Source: JADLCX01 sp964630785 | GTDB lineage: Bacteria; Planctomycetota; Phycisphaerae; Phycisphaerales; UBA1924 | DNA: 64,000 nucleotides | Reading direction: 5' to 3' | Assembly: GCA_964630785.1 (NCBI GenBank) | Contig: CAZVZG010000015.1 | Coordinates: 58,348 to 122,347 of the forward strand | Shown: positions 1-8,492 of the stretch, in pieces | Numbering within the stretch: position 1 is the stretch's first letter | Layout of the letters: the number at the start of each line of letters is the position of its first letter | Notes under the pieces: generated by a model | Databases searched by the model: none | Told to the model about the DNA's origin: nothing | Seen by the model: the letters and a program-made list of their open reading frames with translations, nothing else | Translations under genes and position numbers: made by a program

Positions 1-1524
1 GGGGTAGACGACAAAGCCCGCGCCCGCCGAGCTCGCCGTGTCGTTGGGCTGCCCGGGCTGGAGAGCGGCGTTGGCCGCGCCGGCGCGGTTGTTCACACGC
101 CCCAGCGCCGTGCCGCCCCCGCCGAACCCTTGCGAATCGCTGCTCTCGAAGTACGTAACGTCACCGAGTTGCAGGCGGCGTGCCCAGTCGGTCACCATCT
201 CGGCCGCCCGCATCCCGATCGGGTACCACCTGGCTTCAATCTCGTTGGGAACATCCACCAGGGGAAGCAGCGACGCGAGCATCCGCACCTCGTCGGAGCG
301 GCCGCGGAAGAGCAGGGCGTTCGTCGAGGGGTCGAGCATCAGCCGGTCCGGCAGATTGCTGATCGTTGACGCGGGCCCGCTCGGCGCCACCGGTTGGCCC
401 GGCACCCGCGGGCGCGTGAACCCGCCGCCAGCGCTGCTGGAATCCCCGAGGAACTCCAACACTCGGTCCCTCGCCGCGGCCGCCGCGATGTTGTTCACGG
501 GGAACCGTGTAATCCCGAGTTTCTGCTGTTCATCCACGAGTTTGGCGATGAACTCTTCAACCACGGAGATCACGTGCGGCGTGTCGGTCATGACGATCAC
601 GCCCAAATCGTCGAGGAACACCGGTTGCGCGCCGGTGGCCCCGCCGCGCCCGGAGGCGATCAGGGATGCGATCGGCCCTTGCAGGGCGGTCGGCTTCAGG
701 CCCGGCGTCTGGATGATCCGCGTTGTGCTCGACGGGTCGTTGCCGACGATCGGGCCGATCTGGTTTTTCGGCTGGACGATGTAGATGCCCAGGTTGTTCC
801 TGACGATCGTGTAGTCGCGCTGCTCCAGCAGCATGGTCAGGAACGGGATCGCCTGTTCCTTCGGCACCGAAATCGGCGTCATGAACCGGATCTTCTGCCC
901 GGCCAACCCCCCCCCGTCCTGCACGATCATCTGCAGGTGCAGGGCCTCCTGAAGGTACTGCACGATGATCGTCAGCTCGGTTTCGTCCGTGAAGTTGAAC
1001 AGGAAGTCCTTGTCCCCCAGAGCCGCGGCCGGGTTGGGCATGGGCGCCGGGGTGGCCTCCTGATCCCCTTTCGCGGGTTCGGCGCCCGGCGAAGTCGTGG
1101 CCCCGGCCGGGGAGGAGGGGGTGGTCGCGGGTTTCAGCGCGCCCGGCGTGGTCACCGGCGCGGCCGGCTGCGGATGGGCCGGTTTGGGCGGGGTCTTGGC
1201 GGGCGGCTGCTTGCCCGGCTGAGAGGGCGTCAGATTGGCCTTCTTCTCATCCACTGGGAACTTGGCCCGTTCTTCCTGGATTCGCTTGAGGAGTTTGGCC
1301 TTCTCGTTCTCCATCCTCTGCTTTTCGGCCTCTTGCTTCTTGAGGTCCTCGGGCGACTTGGCGGGGTCTTTGGCGGGCTCGGGCTGGTCCTGCTGCCGAG
1401 CCAGGACCGTCATCGTGCCAACGCCGATCGCCAGCCCGGAAACGGCCGCCAAGGTGAGCAGGCGCGAGAGCGACATCCCGGCGCGAACGTGCCGGCGACG
1501 CGTTGGATTGTGGACGATGGACAC
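1..1524 (-). CDS. Secretin-type outer-membrane channel subunit, N-terminal part (partial)
   Basis: The reading frame runs off the left edge, so only the N-terminal 508 codons are present. The protein opens with a basic stretch and a hydrophobic segment (about residues 17-35) that looks like a signal or anchor sequence. A charged and Pro/Ala-rich linker follows (about 40-165). After that come domains resembling secretin N domains: one with 'FTDETELTIIVQYLQEAL' and 'TPISVPKEQAIPFLTMLLE', and a second with 'GVIVMTDTPHVISVVEEFI'. These match the ring-building repeats of type II secretion GspD and type IV pilus PilQ secretins; the pore domain would lie outside the window. I chose the GTG at 1524 because GGAG lies 7 bases upstream; an in-frame ATG at 1476 is the alternative. 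The long linker is unusual for GspD and fits planctomycete secretins. Confidence 0.72.
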   Translation of the reverse strand, partial: MSIVHNPTRRRHVRAGMSLSRLLTLAAVSGLAIGVGTMTVLARQQDQPEPAKDPAKSPEDLKKQEAEKQRMENEKAKLLKRIQEERAKFPVDEKKANLTPSQPGKQPPAKTPPKPAHPQPAAPVTTPGALKPATTPSSPAGATTSPGAEPAKGDQEATPAPMPNPAAALGDKDFLFNFTDETELTIIVQYLQEALHLQMIVQDGGGLAGQKIRFMTPISVPKEQAIPFLTMLLEQRDYTIVRNNLGIYIVQPKNQIGPIVGNDPSSTTRIIQTPGLKPTALQGPIASLIASGRGGATGAQPVFLDDLGVIVMTDTPHVISVVEEFIAKLVDEQQKLGITRFPVNNIAAAAARDRVLEFLGDSSSAGGGFTRPRVPGQPVAPSGPASTISNLPDRLMLDPSTNALLFRGRSDEVRMLASLLPLVDVPNEIEARWYPIGMRAAEMVTDWARRLQLGDVTYFESSDSQGFGGGGTALGRVNNRAGAANAALQPGQPNDTASSAGAGFVVYP

Positions 1525-1902
1525 GCTCAATCTCCTGGTTCGGGCCAAAGGACCAGAGGGTAGGGCCCGCCGCATTCGGGGGTCAGGGGATGGGAGATGT
1601 CCCACGAGTCCGAGAGGCGGACCTTCCGCCGATGCACCGGCCGCCCGCCGGTTCATCCGGACCCCTGCCCAGCGACAGGTTCACGCGTCTGGTCCCGCCG
1701 GCCGAGTCAGGGCCGCGCGAGGACGCCTCTTGAACGAGGACCCTCGCGCCACGCGTCGCGGGACGCCGGAGGTTACCAGCGGCCATCGGCCGCGGATGCA
1801 CCCAGGCACGCGGATTGTCGCGAATCTGCTTATCGGGTAGATGCACCCCGGAACATCGGTACGGGCCGCATGGGGCCGCGGATACAGCGATTACCATCGC
1901 CC
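1525..1902. other. Divergent intergenic region, no gene seen
   Basis: This 378-base gap separates the leftward secretin gene from the rightward cobalamin-binding-like gene. It holds GC-rich sequence with short inverted patches near 1780-1800. I see no convincing promoter hexamers, RNA gene or coding sequence beyond chance open frames. Promoters for both genes presumably lie here. Confidence 0.5.
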
Positions 1903-2934
1903 ATGCCCGCTCACGCCCCTTCTCAGGCCCCCCCGACGCGTCCGCTCCGCGTGGTGAGTCTGCTCCCTTCCGCCACCGAGTCGCTCCTGGCCATCACCGG
2001 CGGCGTGCGGACGCCCCGGGTGGAGCTCGTCGGGCGCAGCCACGAGTGCGATTGGCCGACGGGACCGGAGCTCGCGTCGGTGCCGGTCCTCACCGGCCAG
2101 AGAACCCTGTTCGAGACCCCGGCCCAGGTCGACGAGGCCGTGCGGGCCCAGCTCGCCTCGGGCGAGTCGCTGTACACGCTCGATTCGGCCCGACTCGCTG
2201 CTTTGCGCCCCGACCTCGTGCTCACCCAAGACTTGTGCGAGGTCTGCTCCATCGACCTCAGAACCGTTCGAGCGGCCATCGCCCCGCACGGCCCGCCGCC
2301 CCGAATCATCAGCCTCAACCCCACCACGTTCGAGGGCGTCTTCGACGACCTGCTGACCATCGGTCAGGCGATCGGCATGGACGACGAAGCGCTCAGGCTC
2401 ACCGTCGGCCTTCGCAACCGGGTCTACCGGGCCGAGGAGTTCGTCAGTCCGTACCTCGACGGCCCGAACGTGGCGTTCCTGGAATGGACCGACCCGATCT
2501 TCATTGGCGGGCACTGGACGCCGCAGTTGATCGAGCGCGCCGGCGGCCGCCACCCGCTGAACCCTTCGGCGCCGATCGCGGGCGCCGGCGCGGGCGCGGG
2601 GCCGATCGGCCAGACCATGCGGGCCGCGGGCAAGAGCGTGCGCGTGCCGGAGGAGGTGCTCGTCGCCAGCCGGCCCGAGGCTCTCATCATCTGCCCCTGC
2701 GGCCTGATGCTGGAGCAAGCGTGCGCTGAAACGTCGCGCTTGGCGGAAAAGCCCTGGTGGCGAGACCTCCCCGCCGTGCGGGCCGGGCGCGTGGCTGTGG
2801 TGGACGGAAGCCAGATGTTCAACCGACCCGGCCCGCGCCTTGTGGAGGCGTTCGAGTGGCTGGTGGGATGGCTAAACGGGCGGCCGGAGGTCGAGCCTGA
2901 GCGCATGCCTGTCCGCTTGTGGTCGCGAGAGTGA
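1903..2934 (+). CDS. BtuF-like cobalamin-binding protein, apparently cytoplasmic
   Basis: The product is 343 residues and belongs to the periplasmic-binding-protein fold used by vitamin B12 and siderophore transporters (BtuF/FecB family). Evidence is the opening motif 'RVVSLLPSATESL' near residues 14-26, then 'VGRSHECDWP' near 44-53, and the later 'RPDLVLTQDLCEVC' segment. The family usually has a signal peptide or lipobox; none is visible, so this copy is probably the cytoplasmic branch often annotated as cobalamin-binding protein. No BtuC or BtuD gene is beside it. The ATG at 1903 starts just before the conserved first strand. The frame is open upstream to 1597, but that part has no family resemblance. 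Ligand assignment is by family only. Confidence 0.8.
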   Translation: MPAHAPSQAPPTRPLRVVSLLPSATESLLAITGGVRTPRVELVGRSHECDWPTGPELASVPVLTGQRTLFETPAQVDEAVRAQLASGESLYTLDSARLAALRPDLVLTQDLCEVCSIDLRTVRAAIAPHGPPPRIISLNPTTFEGVFDDLLTIGQAIGMDDEALRLTVGLRNRVYRAEEFVSPYLDGPNVAFLEWTDPIFIGGHWTPQLIERAGGRHPLNPSAPIAGAGAGAGPIGQTMRAAGKSVRVPEEVLVASRPEALIICPCGLMLEQACAETSRLAEKPWWRDLPAVRAGRVAVVDGSQMFNRPGPRLVEAFEWLVGWLNGRPEVEPERMPVRLWSRE

Positions 2935-3503
2935 TCATTCAAGCGGCTCGGCGGTCTCGATGATCGTCCGCCACGCCTCGTCCAGCCCGAGCTGCCGGAC
3001 CCACCGTTCGACATACGCACGATCGAGGGCCTTTGCTCGCAACTCGTAGACCTGCAGCACTTCCTTGAGCTGTTTCTCGCTCCCCCCGCATTGGCCGCTC
3101 CACACAGCTTCTGGACAACGCAGTCTTCGGGCGACTACAGAGGAATCGAAACACCCTCAACGTCGCGTCGCTGACGCCGGTCGAAGCTGGTGAGCGCGAA
3201 CGGGTCGTCCTTGATCAACCAGAAGCCCAGCTTGATCCCGGTGGCCTGGTGCAGCACCTGAATCATTCCGCCCGACCCGAACGCTTCGCGGACGGTGTGG
3301 GGTTGAATGAAAAACTCCGCAGGCGGAAAGGCGGCGATGAGGTCGTTGATCTGAGCCGCGCGAAGGTCGATGACGAATTCGATGTCGTGGGTGGCGCGGA
3401 TCGCACCAAGGAAGTTGGACACGACCGACCCGGTCAGCATCCACTCGGCGCCAATTCGGTTCAGCGCTGGCCCGACGAACTTCAGTAGTTCAATGTGCGA
3501 TAT
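2935..3503 (-). pseudogene. Broken nucleotidyltransferase-fold gene
   Basis: Leftward translation gives a nucleotidyltransferase-like protein: 'WMLTGSVVSNFLGAIRATHD' followed by 'IEFVIDL', resembling the GS...D.D core of small NTases (AbiEii/MNT type). The frame then hits a TAG after 'GVSIPL' (about 3135). Past it, 'SPEDCVVQKL' continues in the same frame, and after a one-base loss near 3105 the sequence resumes in another frame as 'GGSEKQLKEVLQVYELRAKA', ending in TGA at 2935. The tail is what such proteins normally have after a conserved 'SPEDLILQKL' motif. A stop plus a frameshift make this a decayed gene. No good start codon is visible near 3503, so the start too may be lost, and the right boundary is approximate. 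Confidence 0.72.
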
Positions 3504-3702
3504 CGGTCGAGCCGCAGAGGGCGGAGCCGATGCAGCGAGGACGCATCCAACTCTGAGAACGCGGCGCGGAGGGCCGCTTTCATTCTGTCCCGCGCGAGGT
3601 CGGGGACATCTCCAACCCCTGCCGCAGGCTGCGCTCAGGGCCCGGACGCCCGAGCAACGACAGGTATTCACGCCGATTGGGGTTGGGCTTCGGGTCGGTC
3701 AC
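3482..3702 (-). pseudogene. Frameshifted small gene upstream of the broken nucleotidyltransferase
   Basis: A GTG at 3702 opens a short frame reading 'TDPKPNPNRREYLSLLGRPG' and 'ERSLRQGLEMS'. Near 3610 it loses frame and the coding trend continues in another frame as 'DLARDRMKAALRAAFSELD', ending in TGA at 3482, inside the start region of the nucleotidyltransferase remnant. The total of 221 bases is not a multiple of three, as expected for one indel. Small helical proteins of about 70 residues often precede small nucleotidyltransferase genes, so this looks like the first gene of the same two-gene cassette. The family is not identified. The alternative is chance open frames, but the end-to-start overlap argues against that. 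Confidence 0.5.
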
Positions 3703-3766
3703 CGGGAAATGGCACGCCTTCTCCCGGGACCGATGTGCGCCGGGCGGTGCACCTCGTTGGAGGCCT

Positions 3767-5845
3767 TCACGCCACCCCCGCCTCCTCAAACCCCGCCGGC
3801 GCATTCGCCCCGTCTGTGAGTTGCTGGTGCTTCTTGAGGTATTGCATCACCGTCGTCACGACCGTCGCGTGGCTCCAGGTCAGCGGGCTCACGCTGATCA
3901 TCTCGTCGGTGTACGGGTGGTATTGCTCGGCCAGCACGCCGCTCTCGCAGGCCCGCTCCGCGGCCCATTCCAGCAGCGGCAGGGCCCCGCGCAACTGGTC
4001 GATCGTCCTGGCCACCGCGATCCGGTGCTGCGCGTGCCACAGTGTGCAGATGACCCACGGGTTGCCGGGCACGGCCTCGGTATTGTCGCGCTCGACCATG
4101 TGGTAATAGTCGCGCTCGTACCTCGCGCACCCGCCAATGGGTGTCTTCACCCACAGGCGCTTGAACAGCGAGTCCATCTCCGCCACGACCATCGGGTTGC
4201 CCGGGCGCAGCGCGCCGAACGCGAAGATCGCGTAGTTTGCGCTGTCGCGCGTCATGTCCAGCCGGTACCCCTTGACGTGCGGGCTCTCGCCCTTCCAAGA
4301 GACACCCGAACCGTTGGCCGCCGCGTTCCCGTTGGCCGCGGGATCCTCGATCGGCACCGCCATGCGGGCGAACGTGCTCGTCTCCGAGTTCCACAGGTGC
4401 TTGAGCATCGCCCCGCGCATGCGCTCGGCCCCGGCATCCAACGCATCGGCCCGCTCGACGTCGCCGAAGTCGCGCGCGAACAACGCCGCCGACTGGATCG
4501 CGCCGATCGTTGCCGCCACCGTGAACAGGTGCACGCCGCGGCGCTCCTCCCACAGGTCCCAGCTCGGCCGCGGCAGGCCGTTGCTGTCCACATAGCCCAT
4601 CATCCACGTCGCCGGCTGGGCCACCAGCGCGTTGTAGAGCGGCTTGATGAACTCCACGTCCTTGAACACCTCGAAGTGTTGGCGCAGCGCCCACAGCACC
4701 AGCGCGGTCTCGTCCTGCTGGATCGGCAGCACCGCCCGACCGTTCATCGTCCACGGGTGCCAGCTCGAACCCATGTGCCCCGTGGGCGTGTACTTGTGCA
4801 GAAAATACCCGTTCTTGTTGATCACCCGGGCGCAGTACCTGAAGAACGACCTGGACAGCTCGCTCTGGTACGTCAGGATCAGGGCCTGGGTCACCAGCGC
4901 GCCGTCCCGCGGCCAGCAGTACGCGTAGTGATCGCCCGCGAAGTGGCTGATGTCGCTGTCGGTCGCCGCGATCACCGCCCCACGGTTGTCGATCTGCGTC
5001 CGCAGGATCAACTGACTGCGCACGAACAGGTCTCGCACGCGCTCGGGCAGAACCGCCGGGTCCGATCGCTCCTTCCTGGCCCACAGCCGCCAGTAGGCGT
5101 CGGTCCGCGTCAGCAGCCGGTCCAGACCCTTGTTCTGGATCACCCGGTTCAGCTCGCGCACGCGCTCGTACGAGTCCCCGCACGCCAGCCACATCATCCC
5201 CGTGGCCTCGCCCTTGGGCGGCACCGACAGGTTCACGCCGATGGTGGCGTCCACGCTGCCCTGGCTGATGGCGTTGCGCCCCAGCACGCCGTCCTCGGCG
5301 TCCCGCCAGGTGCCCTCGGCCCCACCCACCCGCTTCGAGCCGATCGCCCAGTGGTCCACGGCCGTCCGCCCGTTGGCGCTGGTGTTGACCAGGAAGTACG
5401 AATCGTCCTTGTACAGCACCAGCCCCGCCGTCTCAGGGTCAAAGTCCGCCGTGTCGCCTACGGGCGACTCCTTGATCGAGAAGTCGACGTGGAAGAACAG
5501 GCGCACGTCACGCTCCTGCCCGCGCAGGTCACGCACGCGGATCCGTCGCAGGTACACCGGCTCGTGGAAGTCCACCGCGTCTTCGCAGAGCAGTTCAAGC
5601 CCCAACCCCTCGTGCGTCAGCAGCACCTCGGTGACCAGCGTCGACTCGCGGTAACGCAACCGCCGCTGCCAGCCGGGATGCTCGATCCAGCACAGCTCGC
5701 CGTCGGCCCATACGCCGAACCGCTGCACGTGCCCGCCGGTGTGGTTGTACCGGCCCACGCACGGGTAGTACACGTCGCGGACGCGGTAAAACTCGTCGAA
5801 GTTGATGAGCAAGTCGCCGTTGCCAACCGGGATATCACGCGGCAT
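3767..5845 (-). CDS. Glycoside hydrolase family 15 protein (glucoamylase/trehalase-like)
   Basis: The product is about 692 residues. The N-terminal ~240 residues are a beta-rich domain typical of bacterial GH15 enzymes. The C-terminal (alpha/alpha)6 barrel carries 'AYCWPRDGALVTQALI' near residue 310 and 'PSWDLWEERRGVHLFT' near 430; the Glu in 'DLWEER' fits the family's catalytic acid. GH15 enzymes release glucose from alpha-glucans or split trehalose; the substrate cannot be told from sequence. I see no signal peptide, so a cytoplasmic role in glycogen or maltodextrin breakdown is likely, in keeping with the debranching enzyme at 53445-55697. The ATG at 5845 is preferred; a TTG at 5857 would add four residues. 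The stop lies 64 bases before the start of the decayed small gene. Confidence 0.88.
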   Translation of the reverse strand: MPRDIPVGNGDLLINFDEFYRVRDVYYPCVGRYNHTGGHVQRFGVWADGELCWIEHPGWQRRLRYRESTLVTEVLLTHEGLGLELLCEDAVDFHEPVYLRRIRVRDLRGQERDVRLFFHVDFSIKESPVGDTADFDPETAGLVLYKDDSYFLVNTSANGRTAVDHWAIGSKRVGGAEGTWRDAEDGVLGRNAISQGSVDATIGVNLSVPPKGEATGMMWLACGDSYERVRELNRVIQNKGLDRLLTRTDAYWRLWARKERSDPAVLPERVRDLFVRSQLILRTQIDNRGAVIAATDSDISHFAGDHYAYCWPRDGALVTQALILTYQSELSRSFFRYCARVINKNGYFLHKYTPTGHMGSSWHPWTMNGRAVLPIQQDETALVLWALRQHFEVFKDVEFIKPLYNALVAQPATWMMGYVDSNGLPRPSWDLWEERRGVHLFTVAATIGAIQSAALFARDFGDVERADALDAGAERMRGAMLKHLWNSETSTFARMAVPIEDPAANGNAAANGSGVSWKGESPHVKGYRLDMTRDSANYAIFAFGALRPGNPMVVAEMDSLFKRLWVKTPIGGCARYERDYYHMVERDNTEAVPGNPWVICTLWHAQHRIAVARTIDQLRGALPLLEWAAERACESGVLAEQYHPYTDEMISVSPLTWSHATVVTTVMQYLKKHQQLTDGANAPAGFEEAGVA

Positions 5846-5982
5846 GTGCTCGTCCAAACCTCAAAGTCGCGGGCTCCCGCCAGAAACCAGAATCCGCGAC
5901 CTTCAACTCGCCCCGCTGCGGCGGCCCTGGGCGCGGGAACTATCGGGCGATTTCTTCGCCCGCGTGACCAACTTCCCGGCGC

Positions 5983-6300
5983 TCACGCCTGTTCCGCGGC
6001 CACCGCGCCGGCTGGCGCGGCTTCGCCCCCAGCCTCCCCGCCCATAGCCTTGATCCGCTGCTCCAGGTCCCCGATGAACGTGACCTTGAGCCCGAAGTTC
6101 TCCCCCACCTTCACCGCTACGCCGGTGCCCACCGTGCGGTTGTTCACCAAGAGCGACAACTCCTCGTCCACGTTCTTGGGCAGTTCCACGATTGCCCCCG
6201 GAATGAGGGATATGACGTCCGAAGTTTTCATCGGTCGCTCGCCCAGCAGCACGATGATGGGCACCTCCAGGCTCAGGATGGAGCGGATGTCCGACGGCAT
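5983..6300 (-). CDS. fliN: FliN/FliM C-terminal-domain (SpoA) protein, orphan
   Basis: A 105-residue protein whose first ~80 residues match the FliN/SpoA fold: 'EVPIIVLLGERPMKTSDVIS' followed by 'LIPGAIVELPKNVDEELSLL', then 'GTGVAVKVGENFGLKVTFIG'. FliN forms the flagellar switch C-ring, and related SpoA domains occur in type III secretion. The last ~20 residues are an Ala-rich tail. No other flagellar or secretion gene is nearby: it lies between the GH15 gene and fabF, all on the minus strand. Its length fits a minimal FliN without the long N-terminal extension of many homologues. A role in the motor is likely from family membership but is not supported by context. Confidence 0.85.
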   Translation of the reverse strand: MPSDIRSILSLEVPIIVLLGERPMKTSDVISLIPGAIVELPKNVDEELSLLVNNRTVGTGVAVKVGENFGLKVTFIGDLEQRIKAMGGEAGGEAAPAGAVAAEQA

Positions 6301-6381
6301 GGGGCAGTTATCGGTGCGCCGGCGCCAAAAGGCCGAATGAGAGCCCCGGCTCTCTTTGCTTTTCGGCTGCTCGCCGCCGGG

Positions 6382-7668
6382 TCAGGCGTAGCGCCCGATC
6401 ACCAGCGTCACGTTGTGCCCACCGAACCCGAACGTGTTGTTCATGGCGAACTGCACCCGTCGCTCGCGTGCGTGGTGCGGCACGAAGTCCAGATCGAACC
6501 CGTCGTCCGGGTCGTCCAGATTGATCGTCGGCGCGACGATCCCGTCCCGCACGGCGTGGATGCACGCGATGGTCTCGATGGCTCCGCTGGCCCCCAGCGC
6601 GTGCCCGTGCATGCTCTTGGTGGAGCTCATCATCAGCTTGCCGCCGGCGGACTTGCGGGCGTGGTCGCCGAAAACGCTCAGTACCGCCTCGACCTCGGCC
6701 TTGTCGCCGAGCGGCGTGCTCGTGCCGTGGGAGTTGACGTAGGTGATCTGGTCCGCCGTGAGCCCGGCGTCTTCCAAGGCCCAGCGCATGCTGCGGGCGG
6801 CGCCGCGCCCTGCGGCGTCCGGCGCGGTGATGTGCGTCGCGTCCGACGAGTTGGCGTGCCCGACGAGCTCGGCGAAGATCGTCGCCCCCCGTTTGCGGGC
6901 GTGCGCTTCGGTCTCCAGGACGAACATGGCCGCGCCCTCGGCCAGCACAAACCCGTCGCGACGGCGGTCGAACGGCCGGCTCGCCTTCGACGGTTCGTCG
7001 TTGCGGGTGCTCAGGGCCCGCATGGTCATGAACGCACCGATGCACAGCGGGCTGATGGCCGCCTCGGCCCCGCCGGCGATCATCACGTCGGCCTTGCCGG
7101 AGCGGAGCACGTTGACCGCGTCGCCCATGGCGTGCCCGGAACTGGCGCACGCCGTCGCGTGCGCCGTCGCGGGGCCTTGAAGGCCGTAGAGGATGCTGAT
7201 GTTGCCGGTCGCCGCGTTCACCATCAGCCGCGGGACGGTGAAGGGGCTCAGCCGGTCCGGGCCCTTGGCGAACATCACCCCGCAGCCTTCCTCGATGGTG
7301 CGGATGCCACCGATCCCCGAGCCCACGATCACGCCGCAACGCTCGGGGTCCTCCTTCGAGAACTCCACACCGGAATGCGTTACAGCCTCGTGGGCCGCGG
7401 CCATGCCGAAGAGGGCGAAGCGGTCCAGCCGCTTGACCTCCCGCGGCTCGATGAAGCCTCCGGGCGTCCAGTCCTTGACTTGGCCGCCGACGCGCACCGT
7501 CCACTTGCTGTCGTATGCAGAGAAGTCCTCGCCCTCGATGCGGCTGATCCCCGACCGGCCTTCGCGCATGCCCGACCACGTGGTCGCGGCGTTCGTGCCC
7601 AGATTGGTCACGGCGCCCATGCCGGTGATCACCACCCGGGCCGGAGGTTTGTTCGACGGGGTATGCAT
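6382..7668 (-). CDS. fabF: 3-oxoacyl-[acyl-carrier-protein] synthase II
   Basis: A 428-residue beta-ketoacyl-ACP synthase II, which extends the acyl chain by condensing acyl-enzyme with malonyl-ACP in type II fatty acid synthesis. The catalytic residues are visible: Cys174 in 'ATACASSGHA', His314 in 'VNSHGTSTPLGD', and Lys351 and His356 in 'STKSMHGHALGASG'. The N-terminal 'RVVITGMGAVTNLG' and C-terminal 'NTFGFGGHNVTLVI' are standard. Length is near the family norm of about 412. The gene follows acpP by 85 bases on the same strand, so the two are probably co-transcribed. The start at 7668 gives the expected N terminus, though no strong ribosome site is visible. Confidence 0.96.
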   Translation of the reverse strand: MHTPSNKPPARVVITGMGAVTNLGTNAATTWSGMREGRSGISRIEGEDFSAYDSKWTVRVGGQVKDWTPGGFIEPREVKRLDRFALFGMAAAHEAVTHSGVEFSKEDPERCGVIVGSGIGGIRTIEEGCGVMFAKGPDRLSPFTVPRLMVNAATGNISILYGLQGPATAHATACASSGHAMGDAVNVLRSGKADVMIAGGAEAAISPLCIGAFMTMRALSTRNDEPSKASRPFDRRRDGFVLAEGAAMFVLETEAHARKRGATIFAELVGHANSSDATHITAPDAAGRGAARSMRWALEDAGLTADQITYVNSHGTSTPLGDKAEVEAVLSVFGDHARKSAGGKLMMSSTKSMHGHALGASGAIETIACIHAVRDGIVAPTINLDDPDDGFDLDFVPHHARERRVQFAMNNTFGFGGHNVTLVIGRYA

Positions 7669-7753
7669 GGGTTGAACGACGCCGAATGTGGGTGGCCCCG
7701 TCCGCCGGGGCGGCGCGTGGGTTCACAGCCCGGCACGTCGGCGCGCCCGGGCC

Positions 7754-7996
7754 TCAGCCCTGAGCCTGCTTGATGAACTCGATGGCCTGGCCCACGGTCT
7801 TGATCTTCTCGGCCTGCTCGTCGGGGATCGAGGTCTCGAACGCGTCCTCAAACTCCATGACCAGCTCGACCGTGTCGAGGCTGTCCGCGTTGAGGTCGTC
7901 GACAAACGACGTGCTGCGCGTGATCGTGGCCTTGTCCGCGCCCATCTGGTTCGCGACGATCTCGATCACCTTCGCTTCGATTTCCGCTTCGGTCAC
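7754..7996 (-). CDS. acpP: Acyl carrier protein
   Basis: An 80-residue acidic four-helix protein with the phosphopantetheine attachment motif 'LNADSLDTVELV'; Ser39 in 'DSL' is the modified residue. It carries acyl intermediates for fabF (next gene), the FabZ-like dehydratase at 29508-30074, and other steps elsewhere. The start is GTG at 7996 with GAGGAG at 8005-8010, eight bases upstream, which is a better ribosome site than most genes here have. Length and charge are standard for AcpP. Confidence 0.97.
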   Translation of the reverse strand: MTEAEIEAKVIEIVANQMGADKATITRSTSFVDDLNADSLDTVELVMEFEDAFETSIPDEQAEKIKTVGQAIEFIKQAQG

Positions 7997-8492
7997 GTCA
8001 GAGTCTCCTCAACGGGTTTGCGGCCGGCCCGGATGCCTTGGGACCGACCGTTCCACCCCCGCCCCTTCCCTAACCACCTTCCGCCACACGCCGGAAGACC
8101 TCGGGCCGCGGCCATTCGGGCACGCGGTCCCACCCATCCCGTCACCGACCATGAAACGCCGACGGCGGACGGGAGGCAAATATAGCCGTTTCCTCCAAAA
8201 CCCGCCATCACGCGCGACGACTCGGCGCAACTGGGCACCGGCCAAGCCCCTATCCACCCACCCCGCGATCCAAATTCCAGGCCCCAACTGTCCGAAGGTT
8301 GTGCATCACCCACCCGGATTGGACGATCTGAACCCCACCGCACGCGGGCGCGAACGCGAGCCCGCGCCCGGAATACGTGCGACCCCGGCGAGCCGGTGTT
8401 CGTACTTATTTCAGGGGGATGGCGTCCCGATTCAACACGCCCCCCTCTTCCCGCCTCCCCTCCCGCTCTCCCGCCGGAGACACGAGCCCGCC
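7997..8492. other. Divergent intergenic region between acpP and the DUF1444 gene
   Basis: About 496 bases without a supported gene. It includes the acpP ribosome site (8005-8010), pyrimidine-rich stretches (8055-8085 and 8440-8475), and a local A+T patch at 8179-8192 that reads TATATT on the minus strand and could be a -10 element for acpP-fabF; no good -35 partner is visible. The open frames across it lack protein-like composition. Confidence 0.45.

Noticed and set aside
1525..1902. Short open frames in the divergent gap as small genes
   Set aside because: No ribosome site, no hydrophobic or conserved pattern; they extend as shadows of the neighbouring genes.
3677..6340. Long open frame of 887 codons opposite the GH15 gene
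   Set aside because: It lies antisense to a gene with clear catalytic motifs; high G+C makes such shadows common. Its product is Arg/His/Pro-rich with no domain.
6340..6360. Hairpin GAGAGCC...GGCTCTC with short T-tracts after fabF as an intrinsic terminator
   Set aside because: The stem is only six or seven pairs with a two- to four-base loop, and the T-rich side serves the strand without a gene end there.
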